From contig JAFGLM010000020.1 of assembly GCA_016928055.1 (NCBI GenBank), positions 1 to 53,305 on the forward strand: DNA of 53,305 bases, written 5' to 3'. The notes beneath the pieces were generated by a model, which worked only from the letters and a program-made list of their open reading frames with translations, was not told the origin of the DNA and ran no database searches. The DNA is from Gammaproteobacteria bacterium. GTDB taxonomy: Bacteria > Pseudomonadota > Gammaproteobacteria > HTCC5015. The number at the start of each line of letters is the position of its first letter. The stretch's first letter is position 1. Below, one piece after another: positions 46,502 through 53,305 of this stretch. A program made the position numbers and the translations under genes.

Positions 46502-47749
46502 GTGGAAACGCTACTGGTACAACCTGATCAGAATTGGCATTCAGCGCAATGGCTGGTGCTGGATGAGTCCGGACAACCGCACGCCGCCATGCGCAGCGGG
46601 ACGCTGGAACAACTGAAGGATTTTTCGCAGCAGCGCCGTGTGGTTTGTCTGTTGGATGGCTGCCATGTGCAACTCGAACAGCTGTTACTGCCGGCCGGTC
46701 GTAACCGGCGTAAATTATTGCAGGCGATTCCCTTTGCCCTGGAAGACGACCTGGCCGACGATCTTGATGATCTGCACTTCGCCCTGGGTAAGGAAAGCCT
46801 GGTCGAGACAGCCAACGATAACGATGCAGACGCCTCTGCAACCCGGCAGGTTAAGATTCCGGTTGCGATTGTCGCCCGCGAAAAATTGCGGCGCTGGTTA
46901 CAAATGCTGGCCGAAGTCGGTATCAAACCCCATGTCTTGCTGCCGGGTTCTCTGGCCTTACCGCTGGCTGAACATCAATGGCATGTTTTGATTCACGATC
47001 ATCAGGCAACGGTGCGCACCGGACCGCAGTCCGGTTTTAGTTGCGATCTGGAAAATCTGGCGGTGCTGCTGGATGCCGCCCTCGACGAGACTGACAACCC
47101 GCCACAACAAATCCAGATCTGGAACCACAGTCAAACGGAGTTCGAGCTGACACTGCAACACACGGATGTCGAACTGATTATTACCAAAACCGATCAGGCA
47201 CCGCTGGCAACCCTGGCCCGGGGCTTTCGGCAGGATACCCAGATCAATTTATTGCAGGGTGAATTTGGCTATAAACAGGAATACGGCAAGCTGTTTAAAT
47301 ACTGGGCAGCGCCGGCGATGCTGCTTGGCGGCTGGCTGTTACTGGTATTGATTACCCAGACAACAACGTATTTCCATTTAAAAGGACAAAATAATGCGCT
47401 GGAAGCGCAAATGATTGAAATCTATAAACAAGTGTTCCCGAACTCAAAAAATTTCACCAATCCGCGTCAACAGTTAAAAACCAAACTGGACAGCTTTGGC
47501 GGCGGCGGTGACAGCCCCTTGCTACAACTCCTGAATGCGGCGGCCAGCCAGATTCATTCCATCCCCAATACCCAGATTCAATCGCTCGATTTCAACGGTG
47601 AATTCCTCGACCTCGAACTGGCCATCGCTGAAGTCCAGCAACTCGAGCAAATGCGCCAACAATTACAAAATCAGGGCCTCAGCGCTGACATTAAGTCGGC
47701 CAATACCGAAGGTGATCGTGTGATCGGTAAATTAAGGCTGGGTCTGTAA
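46502..47749 (+). CDS. gspL: type II secretion assembly-platform protein GspL
   Basis: A 415-residue protein starting at GTG. The cytoplasmic actin-like domain (about 1-250) recruits the ATPase GspE. A single membrane helix lies near 265-285 (PAMLLGGWLLLVLIT). The periplasmic ferredoxin-like domain (about 320-415) is preceded by the YKQVFPNSKNFTNPRQQLK element that is typical of GspL. It is followed directly by gspM, whose ATG overlaps the gspL stop (TAATG). No gspE is in the window. Confidence 0.92.
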   Translation: METLLVQPDQNWHSAQWLVLDESGQPHAAMRSGTLEQLKDFSQQRRVVCLLDGCHVQLEQLLLPAGRNRRKLLQAIPFALEDDLADDLDDLHFALGKESLVETANDNDADASATRQVKIPVAIVAREKLRRWLQMLAEVGIKPHVLLPGSLALPLAEHQWHVLIHDHQATVRTGPQSGFSCDLENLAVLLDAALDETDNPPQQIQIWNHSQTEFELTLQHTDVELIITKTDQAPLATLARGFRQDTQINLLQGEFGYKQEYGKLFKYWAAPAMLLGGWLLLVLITQTTTYFHLKGQNNALEAQMIEIYKQVFPNSKNFTNPRQQLKTKLDSFGGGGDSPLLQLLNAAASQIHSIPNTQIQSLDFNGEFLDLELAIAEVQQLEQMRQQLQNQGLSADIKSANTEGDRVIGKLRLGL

Positions 47750-48249
47750 TGAACGAATATCTGGCCATGGCAAAAGAATGGTGGGGCAATCTGCAAACCC
47801 GTGAACGCCTGATATTGATTGGCGGCAGCGTTGTCTTAGTGGTTATGTTGTTATGGGCTACGATCTGGGATCCGCTGGTGCATGGTGTTAACAATCTTCA
47901 ATCCGGTGTTGCGGCCAAGCAGAAGGATCTGCAATGGATGCAAAAAGCCAGCGTCCAAATTAAGGCTGTGCAGGGCACACAGCCCCGCAGTGGCGGCAAC
48001 CAGTCACTACTCAGTTTGCTAGAGGAGCGCGTTAATGCGTTGGGCCTGAAATCGGCGCTGCAACGCATGACCCCGGACGGCCCAAATCAAATCAAGTTCT
48101 GGATCAACAGCGGTAACTTTGATCAACTGATCAAGCTGTTTGGCGAACTCGAACAACAGCACGGCGTAAAAATCGTCAACCTGTCAGTGACCGCTACCGA
48201 ACAAATCGGTCTGGTCGATGCCCGGGTCACTGTCGTACGGGGTAGTTGA
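47749..48249 (+). CDS. gspM: type II secretion protein GspM
   Basis: A 166-residue inner-membrane protein. A short cytosolic N-terminus precedes one helix (about 20-42: RLILIGGSVVLVVMLLWATI), and the periplasmic part contains a helical linker and a ferredoxin-like domain ending LVDARVTVVRG. It binds GspL. It is coupled to gspL and gspN by overlapping codons. Confidence 0.9.
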   Translation: MNEYLAMAKEWWGNLQTRERLILIGGSVVLVVMLLWATIWDPLVHGVNNLQSGVAAKQKDLQWMQKASVQIKAVQGTQPRSGGNQSLLSLLEERVNALGLKSALQRMTPDGPNQIKFWINSGNFDQLIKLFGELEQQHGVKIVNLSVTATEQIGLVDARVTVVRGS

Positions 48250-49028
48250 TGAAAATGAATCCGAAACTGATCGCGCTCGGCGTGATCGCCTTTTTTGTTT
48301 TTCTGATTGCCACCGCACCGGCATCGATTATTACCGGTATGGTCTCACGCCAGGCCGCTGTTGAATTCGAAGCAATCAGCGGAACGGTCTGGCACGGGCA
48401 GGCCGATAAAGTCGTGGCTCGCGGCATCGTTATCGGACCCGTCGAGTGGAATTTACATCCCTGGTATTTATTGCGCGGCGAGCTGGCGGCCACGCTGATC
48501 ATTCACAACAGTGCCGTGACGGATGATGTAAGCGGATCCCTGTGGCTGGCAGCGGGTCTGCCGGGTGTATTAAAAATACGCGATGCCGATGTCAGCATCG
48601 ACGCCAGCTGGGCTTCTACCCGGGCAGCGATACCGATAGCGGCCCGCGGTAAAATGCTGATCAAAATCGACCGACTGCAAATACGTCGCGATACTCTGCC
48701 TGAAATTTCTGCAACAGTCAGTTGGCAAAATGCCGGTGTCAGCTTCCCGCAGAATTACGGTCTGGGTACCTATAATATTGAAATTCAACATGAACCGGCC
48801 GACAAACCTGAGCGTGTGGTCGCGAATATCAGCGATCAGGACAGCCTCCTGCACATCACCGGGCAGGCACAATTCAACCAAAGCGGTCAGTATGAGCTGG
48901 ACATCAGGCTCAGCGCGGATGCCACTGCACCGGCTGATATCGCGCGCGTTTTACCTCTGCTGGGGACACCGGCAGACGATGGTTCCGTACACATCCAGCG
49001 TAATGGACTATTGAGTGATTTTCTGTAG
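48249..49028 (+). CDS. gspN: type II secretion protein GspN
   Basis: A 259-residue protein with an N-terminal anchor (about 8-28) and a beta-rich periplasmic domain with the early GspN pattern SGTVWHGQADKV and GPVEWNLHPWYLLRGEL (about 43-78). GspN is an accessory component, absent from many systems, of uncertain role. The ATG at 48249 shares a base with the gspM stop, while a TTG one codon earlier is possible. It is the last gsp gene, and purE follows after about 75 bases. Confidence 0.85.
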   Translation: MKMNPKLIALGVIAFFVFLIATAPASIITGMVSRQAAVEFEAISGTVWHGQADKVVARGIVIGPVEWNLHPWYLLRGELAATLIIHNSAVTDDVSGSLWLAAGLPGVLKIRDADVSIDASWASTRAAIPIAARGKMLIKIDRLQIRRDTLPEISATVSWQNAGVSFPQNYGLGTYNIEIQHEPADKPERVVANISDQDSLLHITGQAQFNQSGQYELDIRLSADATAPADIARVLPLLGTPADDGSVHIQRNGLLSDFL

Positions 49029-49104
49029 TTCATGCAATTGGGCGCATGGAATCTGACGGTCAAATCCTCTATCATTGCCCGCTTTTCTCCGGGGAGTAGC
49101 TAAA

Positions 49105-49596
49105 ATGCCAGCACGTGTCGGGATTGTTATGGGTTCGCATTCAGACTGGAGCATTATGAGCCAGGCCGCCGATACCCTGGAAAAACTGGGTATCGAGTAT
49201 GAGACGCGCGTACATTCAGCGCACCGCAGCCCGGAAATGGTCAGTGAGTATGCGCGCACCGCGATTGATCGCGGACTGGAAGTTATTATTGCCGGCGCCG
49301 GCGGCGCTGCGCATTTACCGGGTGTCATCGCCGGTCAAACCCGTTTGCCGGTACTGGGTGTGCCGATTCCGGTCAAAGTGCTCGATGGCCTGGATTCGCT
49401 GCTCTCGATTGTGCAAATGCCGGCTGGGATCCCGGTCGGGACACTGGCGATCGGCAATCCCGGCGCTAAAAATGCGGCCTTACTGGCAGCAGCCATTCTG
49501 GCGCTGAAATACCCTGACATCTGTCAGGCGCTGGAAGCCTTTCGCGCACATCAAACCGAAAAAGCCATGCAGAATTTCGATCCGAGCAAAACCTGA
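49105..49596 (+). CDS. purE: N5-carboxyaminoimidazole ribonucleotide mutase PurE
   Basis: A purine-synthesis enzyme that converts N5-CAIR to CAIR in the cytoplasm. It is 163 residues from the ATG at 49105, chosen because GGGGAG lies 10 bases upstream and the fold starts at once with [13 protein letters not shown]. Class I PurE motifs are present: GSHSDW near 10-15, SAHRSP near 40, and [12 protein letters not shown] near 67-78. purK is not adjacent, as its position after the purE stop is taken by the convergent lpxA-like gene, with only one base between the stops. Confidence 0.95.
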   Translation: MPARVGIVMGSHSDWSIMSQAADTLEKLGIEYETRVHSAHRSPEMVSEYARTAIDRGLEVIIAGAGGAAHLPGVIAGQTRLPVLGVPIPVKVLDGLDSLLSIVQMPAGIPVGTLAIGNPGAKNAALLAAAILALKYPDICQALEAFRAHQTEKAMQNFDPSKT

Positions 49597-49597
49597 T

Positions 49598-50389
49598 TTA
49601 CTCGGCCGGTTTGCTGCCGCGATAAAATCCCGCCAACCCTCTTTTTGAGGGCAACGCCAACCACTGCTGCAAATAGCGGGTTTCCTCGGTATCGGCCGTT
49701 ACCTGCCTGCTGCCGTTGCGCAGCAATCGATAGGCCTTTTCCAATGACTTATAACACTCACCGCTCACACCGTTGCGGCGTAAACCGATGGTATTAAGGC
49801 GGTAATGTACCGCACCCTCAGCACCGCCGGCCAGGCAATAAGGTAATACATCCTTTCGCACCATGCTGAAAGCAGCCACCATGGCGTAAGGGCCGATGCG
49901 CACAAACTGATGAATGCCGACGACCCCACCCACGACCACATAGTCGCCCAGTTCAACATGACCGGCCAGGGCTGCGTTGTTGGTAATAATCACATGATTA
50001 CCTACCAGGCCATCGTGACCAACGTGGGCATTCGCCATAATCAGGCAGTTGGAACCCACCCGGGTCACCGCATCGGGGTGCAAACCACGGTGCATGGTCA
50101 CCATTTCACGGATATCGTTATCATCGCCAATCTCAAGCCGGCTGACGGTACCCGGTTTAAATGCGGTATGTTGCGGAGCATCGCCGAGCACCACATGTGC
50201 GTGAATCCTGTTACCGGCGCCAATCCGGGTATAGGAGTGAATCACCGAGTGCGGACCGATCGTGCTGCCATCGCCAATTGCGACCTCATCTTCAATCACC
50301 ACATAGGGTCCAATATTGACGTTTTTACCCAGTTCCACGTGATCGGCAATCATCGCGGTCGGGTGAATCCGGGCCTGCTTGGTTGGCAT
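49598..50389 (-). CDS. LpxA-like UDP-N-acetylglucosamine O-acyltransferase
   Basis: A left-handed parallel beta-helix acyltransferase of 263 residues, the size of E. coli LpxA (262). Hexapeptide repeats run from about residue 8 to 190. The catalytic His falls at position 125 in NAHVGHDGLVGNH with His122 beside it, the same numbering as E. coli LpxA. ITNNAALAGHVELGDYVVVGG follows, and a C-terminal helical domain covers about 195-263. LpxA catalyses the first step of lipid A synthesis. The gene is isolated here rather than in the usual lpxD-fabZ-lpxA-lpxB cluster, so it may be a second copy or the acyltransferase of another sugar pathway. The ATG is at 50389. Confidence 0.85.
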   Translation of the reverse strand: MPTKQARIHPTAMIADHVELGKNVNIGPYVVIEDEVAIGDGSTIGPHSVIHSYTRIGAGNRIHAHVVLGDAPQHTAFKPGTVSRLEIGDDNDIREMVTMHRGLHPDAVTRVGSNCLIMANAHVGHDGLVGNHVIITNNAALAGHVELGDYVVVGGVVGIHQFVRIGPYAMVAAFSMVRKDVLPYCLAGGAEGAVHYRLNTIGLRRNGVSGECYKSLEKAYRLLRNGSRQVTADTEETRYLQQWLALPSKRGLAGFYRGSKPAE

Positions 50390-50609
50390 AGGTATGACTC
50401 ATTAAAATATGAAAAAGCGCGCACATGATGCCGCACTGGTCTTTTAAAATGCAAACCAAACATGGATTTATTGCACCCGCAATCATCAAATCGCCTTATA
50501 AACAGACAAAGTGATAAAATGTTCCCGCTCTGTCTGAGACTTATCTCACTGAACTGGGTGAAAGATAGGGATAGAGTGCGCAAAATTTCTTCAACGGGAG
50601 CCAAACTTA

Positions 50610-51119
50610 ATGAAAAACAAATGTTTACTACTCAGCTTGCTATTACTGGGAGCATACGCTACAACCGCTTCGGCCGGTGAATGGCTGGTCGGAGCCCGAG
50701 TCGGGGTTGCTGAATTTGATGCACCCGATACCGATCCGGGTGTTGCCGCCTACCTGATGGTCGGCAAGGAAATGTGGAATATCGGTGCAGCCGATATCGC
50801 GATCGAAGGTGAAGCGGGTGTAACCGTGATTGACGGCGAATATGGGCCCAACAACGACGATCTCAGTTTTAGTACCTTCGGCGCCTATGCTGCACTGCGT
50901 ACCAAAGGCCCCGTTTACGTTATCGGCCGGGCCGGCGTGGTCAGATCGGAAGTTGATGCAGCCGGAGCTCCATCAACAGTCGACGATACCTCAACTGATC
51001 CCTCATTTGGCATCGGCGTCGGCTTCGGCGGTATGGGATTAAAATGGGAAGTCCTGTTTACATCCTATGGCACAGATGGGTCTGATGTGGATGTGATTTC
51101 ACTGGGATTATTATTCTAG
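50610..51119 (+). CDS. small outer-membrane beta-barrel protein
   Basis: A 169-residue exported protein with a clear signal peptide (about 1-22, ending ATTASA). The mature part alternates in the way beta-barrels do (GEWLVGARVGVAEF, AAYLMVGKEMW, STFGAYAALRTKG, YVIGRAGVVRSEV, GIGVGFGGMGLKWEV) and ends in the aromatic LLF typical of outer-membrane proteins. It is probably an eight-strand barrel of the OmpA/OmpW-like size class with unknown function. A GGGAG Shine-Dalgarno lies about 10 bases before the ATG. The 220 bases upstream contain possible promoter pieces (TTGCAC at 50471, TTATAA near 50496) but no certain promoter. Confidence 0.8.
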   Translation: MKNKCLLLSLLLLGAYATTASAGEWLVGARVGVAEFDAPDTDPGVAAYLMVGKEMWNIGAADIAIEGEAGVTVIDGEYGPNNDDLSFSTFGAYAALRTKGPVYVIGRAGVVRSEVDAAGAPSTVDDTSTDPSFGIGVGFGGMGLKWEVLFTSYGTDGSDVDVISLGLLF

Positions 51120-51135
51120 TTATATGGTTTCGATG

Positions 51136-51175
51136 CAGGCGTCTTGTTTGGAACAAGGCGCCTGTTATCTGTTTT
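51136..51175 (+). terminator. intrinsic terminator of the outer-membrane protein gene
   Basis: A 13-base-pair stem (51136-51148 with 51152-51164, one G-U pair) closes on a TGG loop and is followed by the T-rich TTATCTGTTTT. It stands 16 bases after the stop codon. Confidence 0.75.
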
Positions 51176-51199
51176 GATCCCCGGTCTAAGTTTTGACAG

Positions 51200-51322
51200 T
51201 TAGTCACTGTGTAAAAGATTTTTCGACTCTTTCTTCGCTTGTTTGGCGGCTTTCTTTTCTTTTGCCGTCATCGCCGGTTTCTTCTTGGTTTCTTTATTGC
51301 CTTTTTGCTCTTTATTACTCAT
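51200..51322 (-). CDS. 40-residue lysine-rich small protein
   Basis: A short, very basic protein from the ATG at 51322 to the TAA at 51202-51200. It begins MSNKEQKGNKETKKKPAMT and continues with KEKKAAKQAKKES, so about 40 percent of residues are Lys. An AAGGAG Shine-Dalgarno lies 8 bases before the ATG, which is the main reason to call it. Similar tiny Lys-rich proteins are scattered in proteobacterial genomes without known role. The charge suggests nucleic-acid or ribosome contact, but that is inference. It is located between the outer-membrane protein terminator and the GH28 gene, on the same strand as the latter. Confidence 0.7.
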   Translation of the reverse strand: MSNKEQKGNKETKKKPAMTAKEKKAAKQAKKESKNLLHSD

Positions 51323-51393
51323 GGCCTGCTCTCCTTACTACAAAAGGAAATTTTTACGTTCAATATCATAAACCCATTCCGGCGACTCGCCAA

Positions 51394-52986
51394 TTATAAC
51401 GGCGAGGCTGGCGAGGGAAATGGCACAAAGCGTTCATCCAGACATTCGTAAATACCCGAGCCATGCGTCAGGCTCGGAATGGTTGTTATAGTAACCGACT
51501 CCGTTTCTTCTGCCGGAAAGTTGACCACGGATTCTTTTCCGAATTTGAAATGAACATCGTGATAATGCTCCTTGCGAAACTCAGACATGGTATCAAATAC
51601 AACATTATCCAGTGCTACTGTCAGCGGATACACAATACCCGACTCAGCGTAGCCGCTAAACGTGATTTTACTTTTGTTGTATTTGGCGCCTGGATAATCA
51701 ACGTAATGAATATTGCTTAGAGTTATATCGTGAATATTCGGCGGCAAAGAAGTGTCGTTGGTTGAACTGTAATATGGACTGAACAACAACGGTTCCTTAA
51801 TACGCCGCATGCAAACATCCTGATAAATAATATTTTTCACTTCGCCGCCGCGTTTTGAATCGCTTTTTATTCTTAAACCAACACCGTATTCGCTATCATA
51901 ACCGTCGATGATTAGATCCCAGATTTTAATATCACTCACACCGGCGTCGGTTTCGCTGCCAATCGACATGCCGTGTCCGTAATAAAAATGATTATGCGCA
52001 TACAGATGATTTGTCGAAGTCATCTTAGAGGTCTTGCCCCCCGATTTAATTGCAACATTGTCATCACCGGTACTGATAAATGAATACGCGACCGTGACAT
52101 TCTTTGAAGTAGCAGGATCAATACCATCGGTATTTTTTACGACTTCCGGCATAAAACAGGTACTGGGAATTTTTATTTTGCCGGGCGCCGGGTAAGTACC
52201 CGCTGCACATTGATAACCCGGATTGGTATACGCCAAAGACGGTGTCAGAACCTTTACACCCCAGACAATAAGTCCATCTAAATCACGACCAACAAAATGA
52301 AATTTCGGCGCGTTCTGAATGTTGATCTTATATAAAGTAAAATCGCTGCCGCCGTTGATTTCAATCATTCTGGGATTATTTTGCTGCAGTTTCGGCCTGG
52401 CCTTGCTCTGCATCGCCAGATCCCACCATGTCACCTGCAATGCTCGCGGTCCCGAGGTCAACACACTGCCGCCTCGACCGTCAATGGTCCCTTCACCCAC
52501 TATGCCACCACCGTGTGTGTTACTTGCAGTTATCCAGGGCTTACAACGGTTCCCTTTATCCGGCAACGCGTCTCCGCACACGCCATCACCGAGGTCATAG
52601 TCGGCGGGGCTGCGCGAAGCAAACAACGTAACGTCTTTATCAACCCACAGCGTCACACCCGAGGCCAGAGAAAACGGGCCTGCTAAAAATGCGTTCTTGC
52701 TCCCGTCAGCAACCAACTTAACCGCCTGGCCGACAGGACAGTTATCGATTGCGGCCTGCAGTCTTGCTGTATCAGGATTAGATTTTTTGGGATTCGAATC
52801 CACGGCGTCGGGTAATAACCCTTTTTGTTGCGCTAAATTAGCCAGCAGCACCTTACAAACTTTGGTCGGTAATTTGGGTTCAGCAGGCAATAGTGCGTCA
52901 TAACTGGTATCAGCAACCGCGACGCCACAAGTAAATGAACAAAGCAACGATAGAATTAACAAACTTACTTTCTGTTGACGCAACAT
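51394..52986 (-). CDS. GH28 polygalacturonase-like glycoside hydrolase
   Basis: A secreted 530-residue right-handed beta-helix enzyme. The signal peptide (about 1-26) ends VAVA. All GH28 catalytic landmarks are present: Asn285-Thr-Asp287 (KNTDGID), Gly307-Asp308-Asp309 (STGDDNVAIKSG), Gly337-His338-Gly339 (YGHGMSIGSE) and Arg372-Ile-Lys374 (GLRIKSD). It should cleave galacturonan or a related pectic chain, in the periplasm or outside the cell. It is the kind of protein the type II system nearby could export, but no GlyGly-CTERM tail is visible. A GAGGAA site lies 6 bases before the ATG. No other pectin-use gene is in the window. The C-terminal 100 residues are less conserved in appearance. 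Confidence 0.93.
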   Translation of the reverse strand: MLRQQKVSLLILSLLCSFTCGVAVADTSYDALLPAEPKLPTKVCKVLLANLAQQKGLLPDAVDSNPKKSNPDTARLQAAIDNCPVGQAVKLVADGSKNAFLAGPFSLASGVTLWVDKDVTLFASRSPADYDLGDGVCGDALPDKGNRCKPWITASNTHGGGIVGEGTIDGRGGSVLTSGPRALQVTWWDLAMQSKARPKLQQNNPRMIEINGGSDFTLYKINIQNAPKFHFVGRDLDGLIVWGVKVLTPSLAYTNPGYQCAAGTYPAPGKIKIPSTCFMPEVVKNTDGIDPATSKNVTVAYSFISTGDDNVAIKSGGKTSKMTSTNHLYAHNHFYYGHGMSIGSETDAGVSDIKIWDLIIDGYDSEYGVGLRIKSDSKRGGEVKNIIYQDVCMRRIKEPLLFSPYYSSTNDTSLPPNIHDITLSNIHYVDYPGAKYNKSKITFSGYAESGIVYPLTVALDNVVFDTMSEFRKEHYHDVHFKFGKESVVNFPAEETESVTITTIPSLTHGSGIYECLDERFVPFPSPASPL

Positions 52987-53061
52987 AGCAGTTTCCTCGC
53001 GACCATCACTCTTTTAATTTAAGCGCTCTACTTTTTTGGGGGACACTAATAAAATAATAAA

Positions 53062-53305
53062 TTAACCTGATATATCATCAAACTCCACCTTTTCTATTTC
53101 ACAATAGCGCCTACCCCAACGCGCCCAGTAGGATACCCCCGGCTGTGTGATGTTGAGACGTTCGCCTATTAACCGCATGGAGTTTCCCAAGGTCTCCGAA
53201 CCCCAATAGCAAATCAAACCTTTCGCGGTGGATAGGTCATTGTCACGGCTTTTTTTCGCCAGTTCAACGACATCCACCCCGCAATAATCGCATACACACT
53301 CAATC
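53062..53305 (-). CDS. C-terminal part of a REP-associated tyrosine transposase (partial)
   Basis: About 80 residues of an open frame that runs off the right edge of the window, so the N-terminal Y1 (HUH) nuclease domain is not visible. What is visible matches the DnaA-like helix-turn-helix tail found on many RAYT proteins: GVDVVELAKKSRDND, then AKGLICYWGSETLG, then IGERLNITQPGVSYWARWG. RAYTs are single-copy, domesticated relatives of IS200/IS605 transposases that go with REP palindromes. The sequence ATTAGTGTCCCCC lies just past its stop on the minus strand, the sort of motif often seen at the ends of such units. The family call rests on the tail only. Confidence 0.7.
   Translation of the reverse strand, partial: IECVCDYCGVDVVELAKKSRDNDLSTAKGLICYWGSETLGNSMRLIGERLNITQPGVSYWARWGRRYCEIEKVEFDDISG

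Noticed and set aside
49910..50428. His/Asn-rich open frame antisense to the lpxA-like gene
   Set aside because: Its repetitive look mirrors the hexapeptide repeats on the coding strand, so it is not an independent gene.

Overview
The window reads as an ordinary, gene-dense chromosomal segment of a gammaproteobacterium. The evidence is the parE-parC pair, xerD-dsbC, lptF-lptG back to back with pepA-holC-valS, a type II secretion gene block with a rhombosortase, a DUF3450/ExbB/ExbD/TonB energy-transduction operon, and a CsrB/RsmZ-type small RNA preceded by a GacA-like box. I cannot name the species. No rRNA, tRNA, CRISPR array, complete insertion sequence or prophage was seen.

Layout: 1-2 kb is an AT-rich accessory edge with a truncated polymorphic-toxin-like gene, its putative immunity gene and a short REP-like motif. 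2.1-3.2 kb is a VanZ-like membrane domain read through into a CsgG-like periplasmic domain. 3.5-7.7 kb is parE-parC (minus). 7.8-8.05 kb is the putative CsrA-sequestering sRNA. 8.1-11.5 kb is an AddA/RecB-like helicase-nuclease. 11.5-14.2 kb holds dsbC, xerD, mobB and an RDD membrane protein. 14.5-17.7 kb is an unrecognised three-gene unit: polytopic coiled-coil membrane protein, vWA-like lipoprotein, HD phosphohydrolase. 17.7-20.4 kb is lptF-lptG-dsbB (minus). 20.4-25.7 kb is pepA-holC-small gene-valS (plus). 25.8-27.8 kb holds a TauE/SafE exporter, a FFLEELY-type protein and a zinc-ribbon protein.

27.8-39.2 kb is a nutrient-uptake island on the minus strand: FecI-like sigma factor, FecR-like anti-sigma factor and an STN-domain TonB-dependent receptor, followed by DUF3450, a long ExbB, a short ExbB, ExbD, TonB, a second protein with a TonB C-terminal domain, and a TPR protein. 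The receptor would sense and import a substrate, FecIR would relay the signal, and the Exb/TonB operon would energise transport. 39.3-39.8 kb is cytochrome b561. 39.9-41.7 kb is leuA with a leucine-rich leader peptide. 41.7-43.3 kb holds an M23 peptidase and a rhombosortase. 43.3-49.0 kb is gspGHIJKLMN, without gspC-F. 49.1-53.3 kb holds purE, an isolated lpxA-like gene, a small outer-membrane protein, a lysine-rich 40-residue protein, a GH28 polygalacturonase-like enzyme and, cut by the right edge, the tail of a REP-associated tyrosine transposase.

The strongest candidates for new biology are the sRNA at 7.9-8.05 kb, the apparently leaderless leu leader peptide, the three-gene membrane/vWA/HD unit, and the soluble TonB-CTD protein in the Exb/TonB operon.
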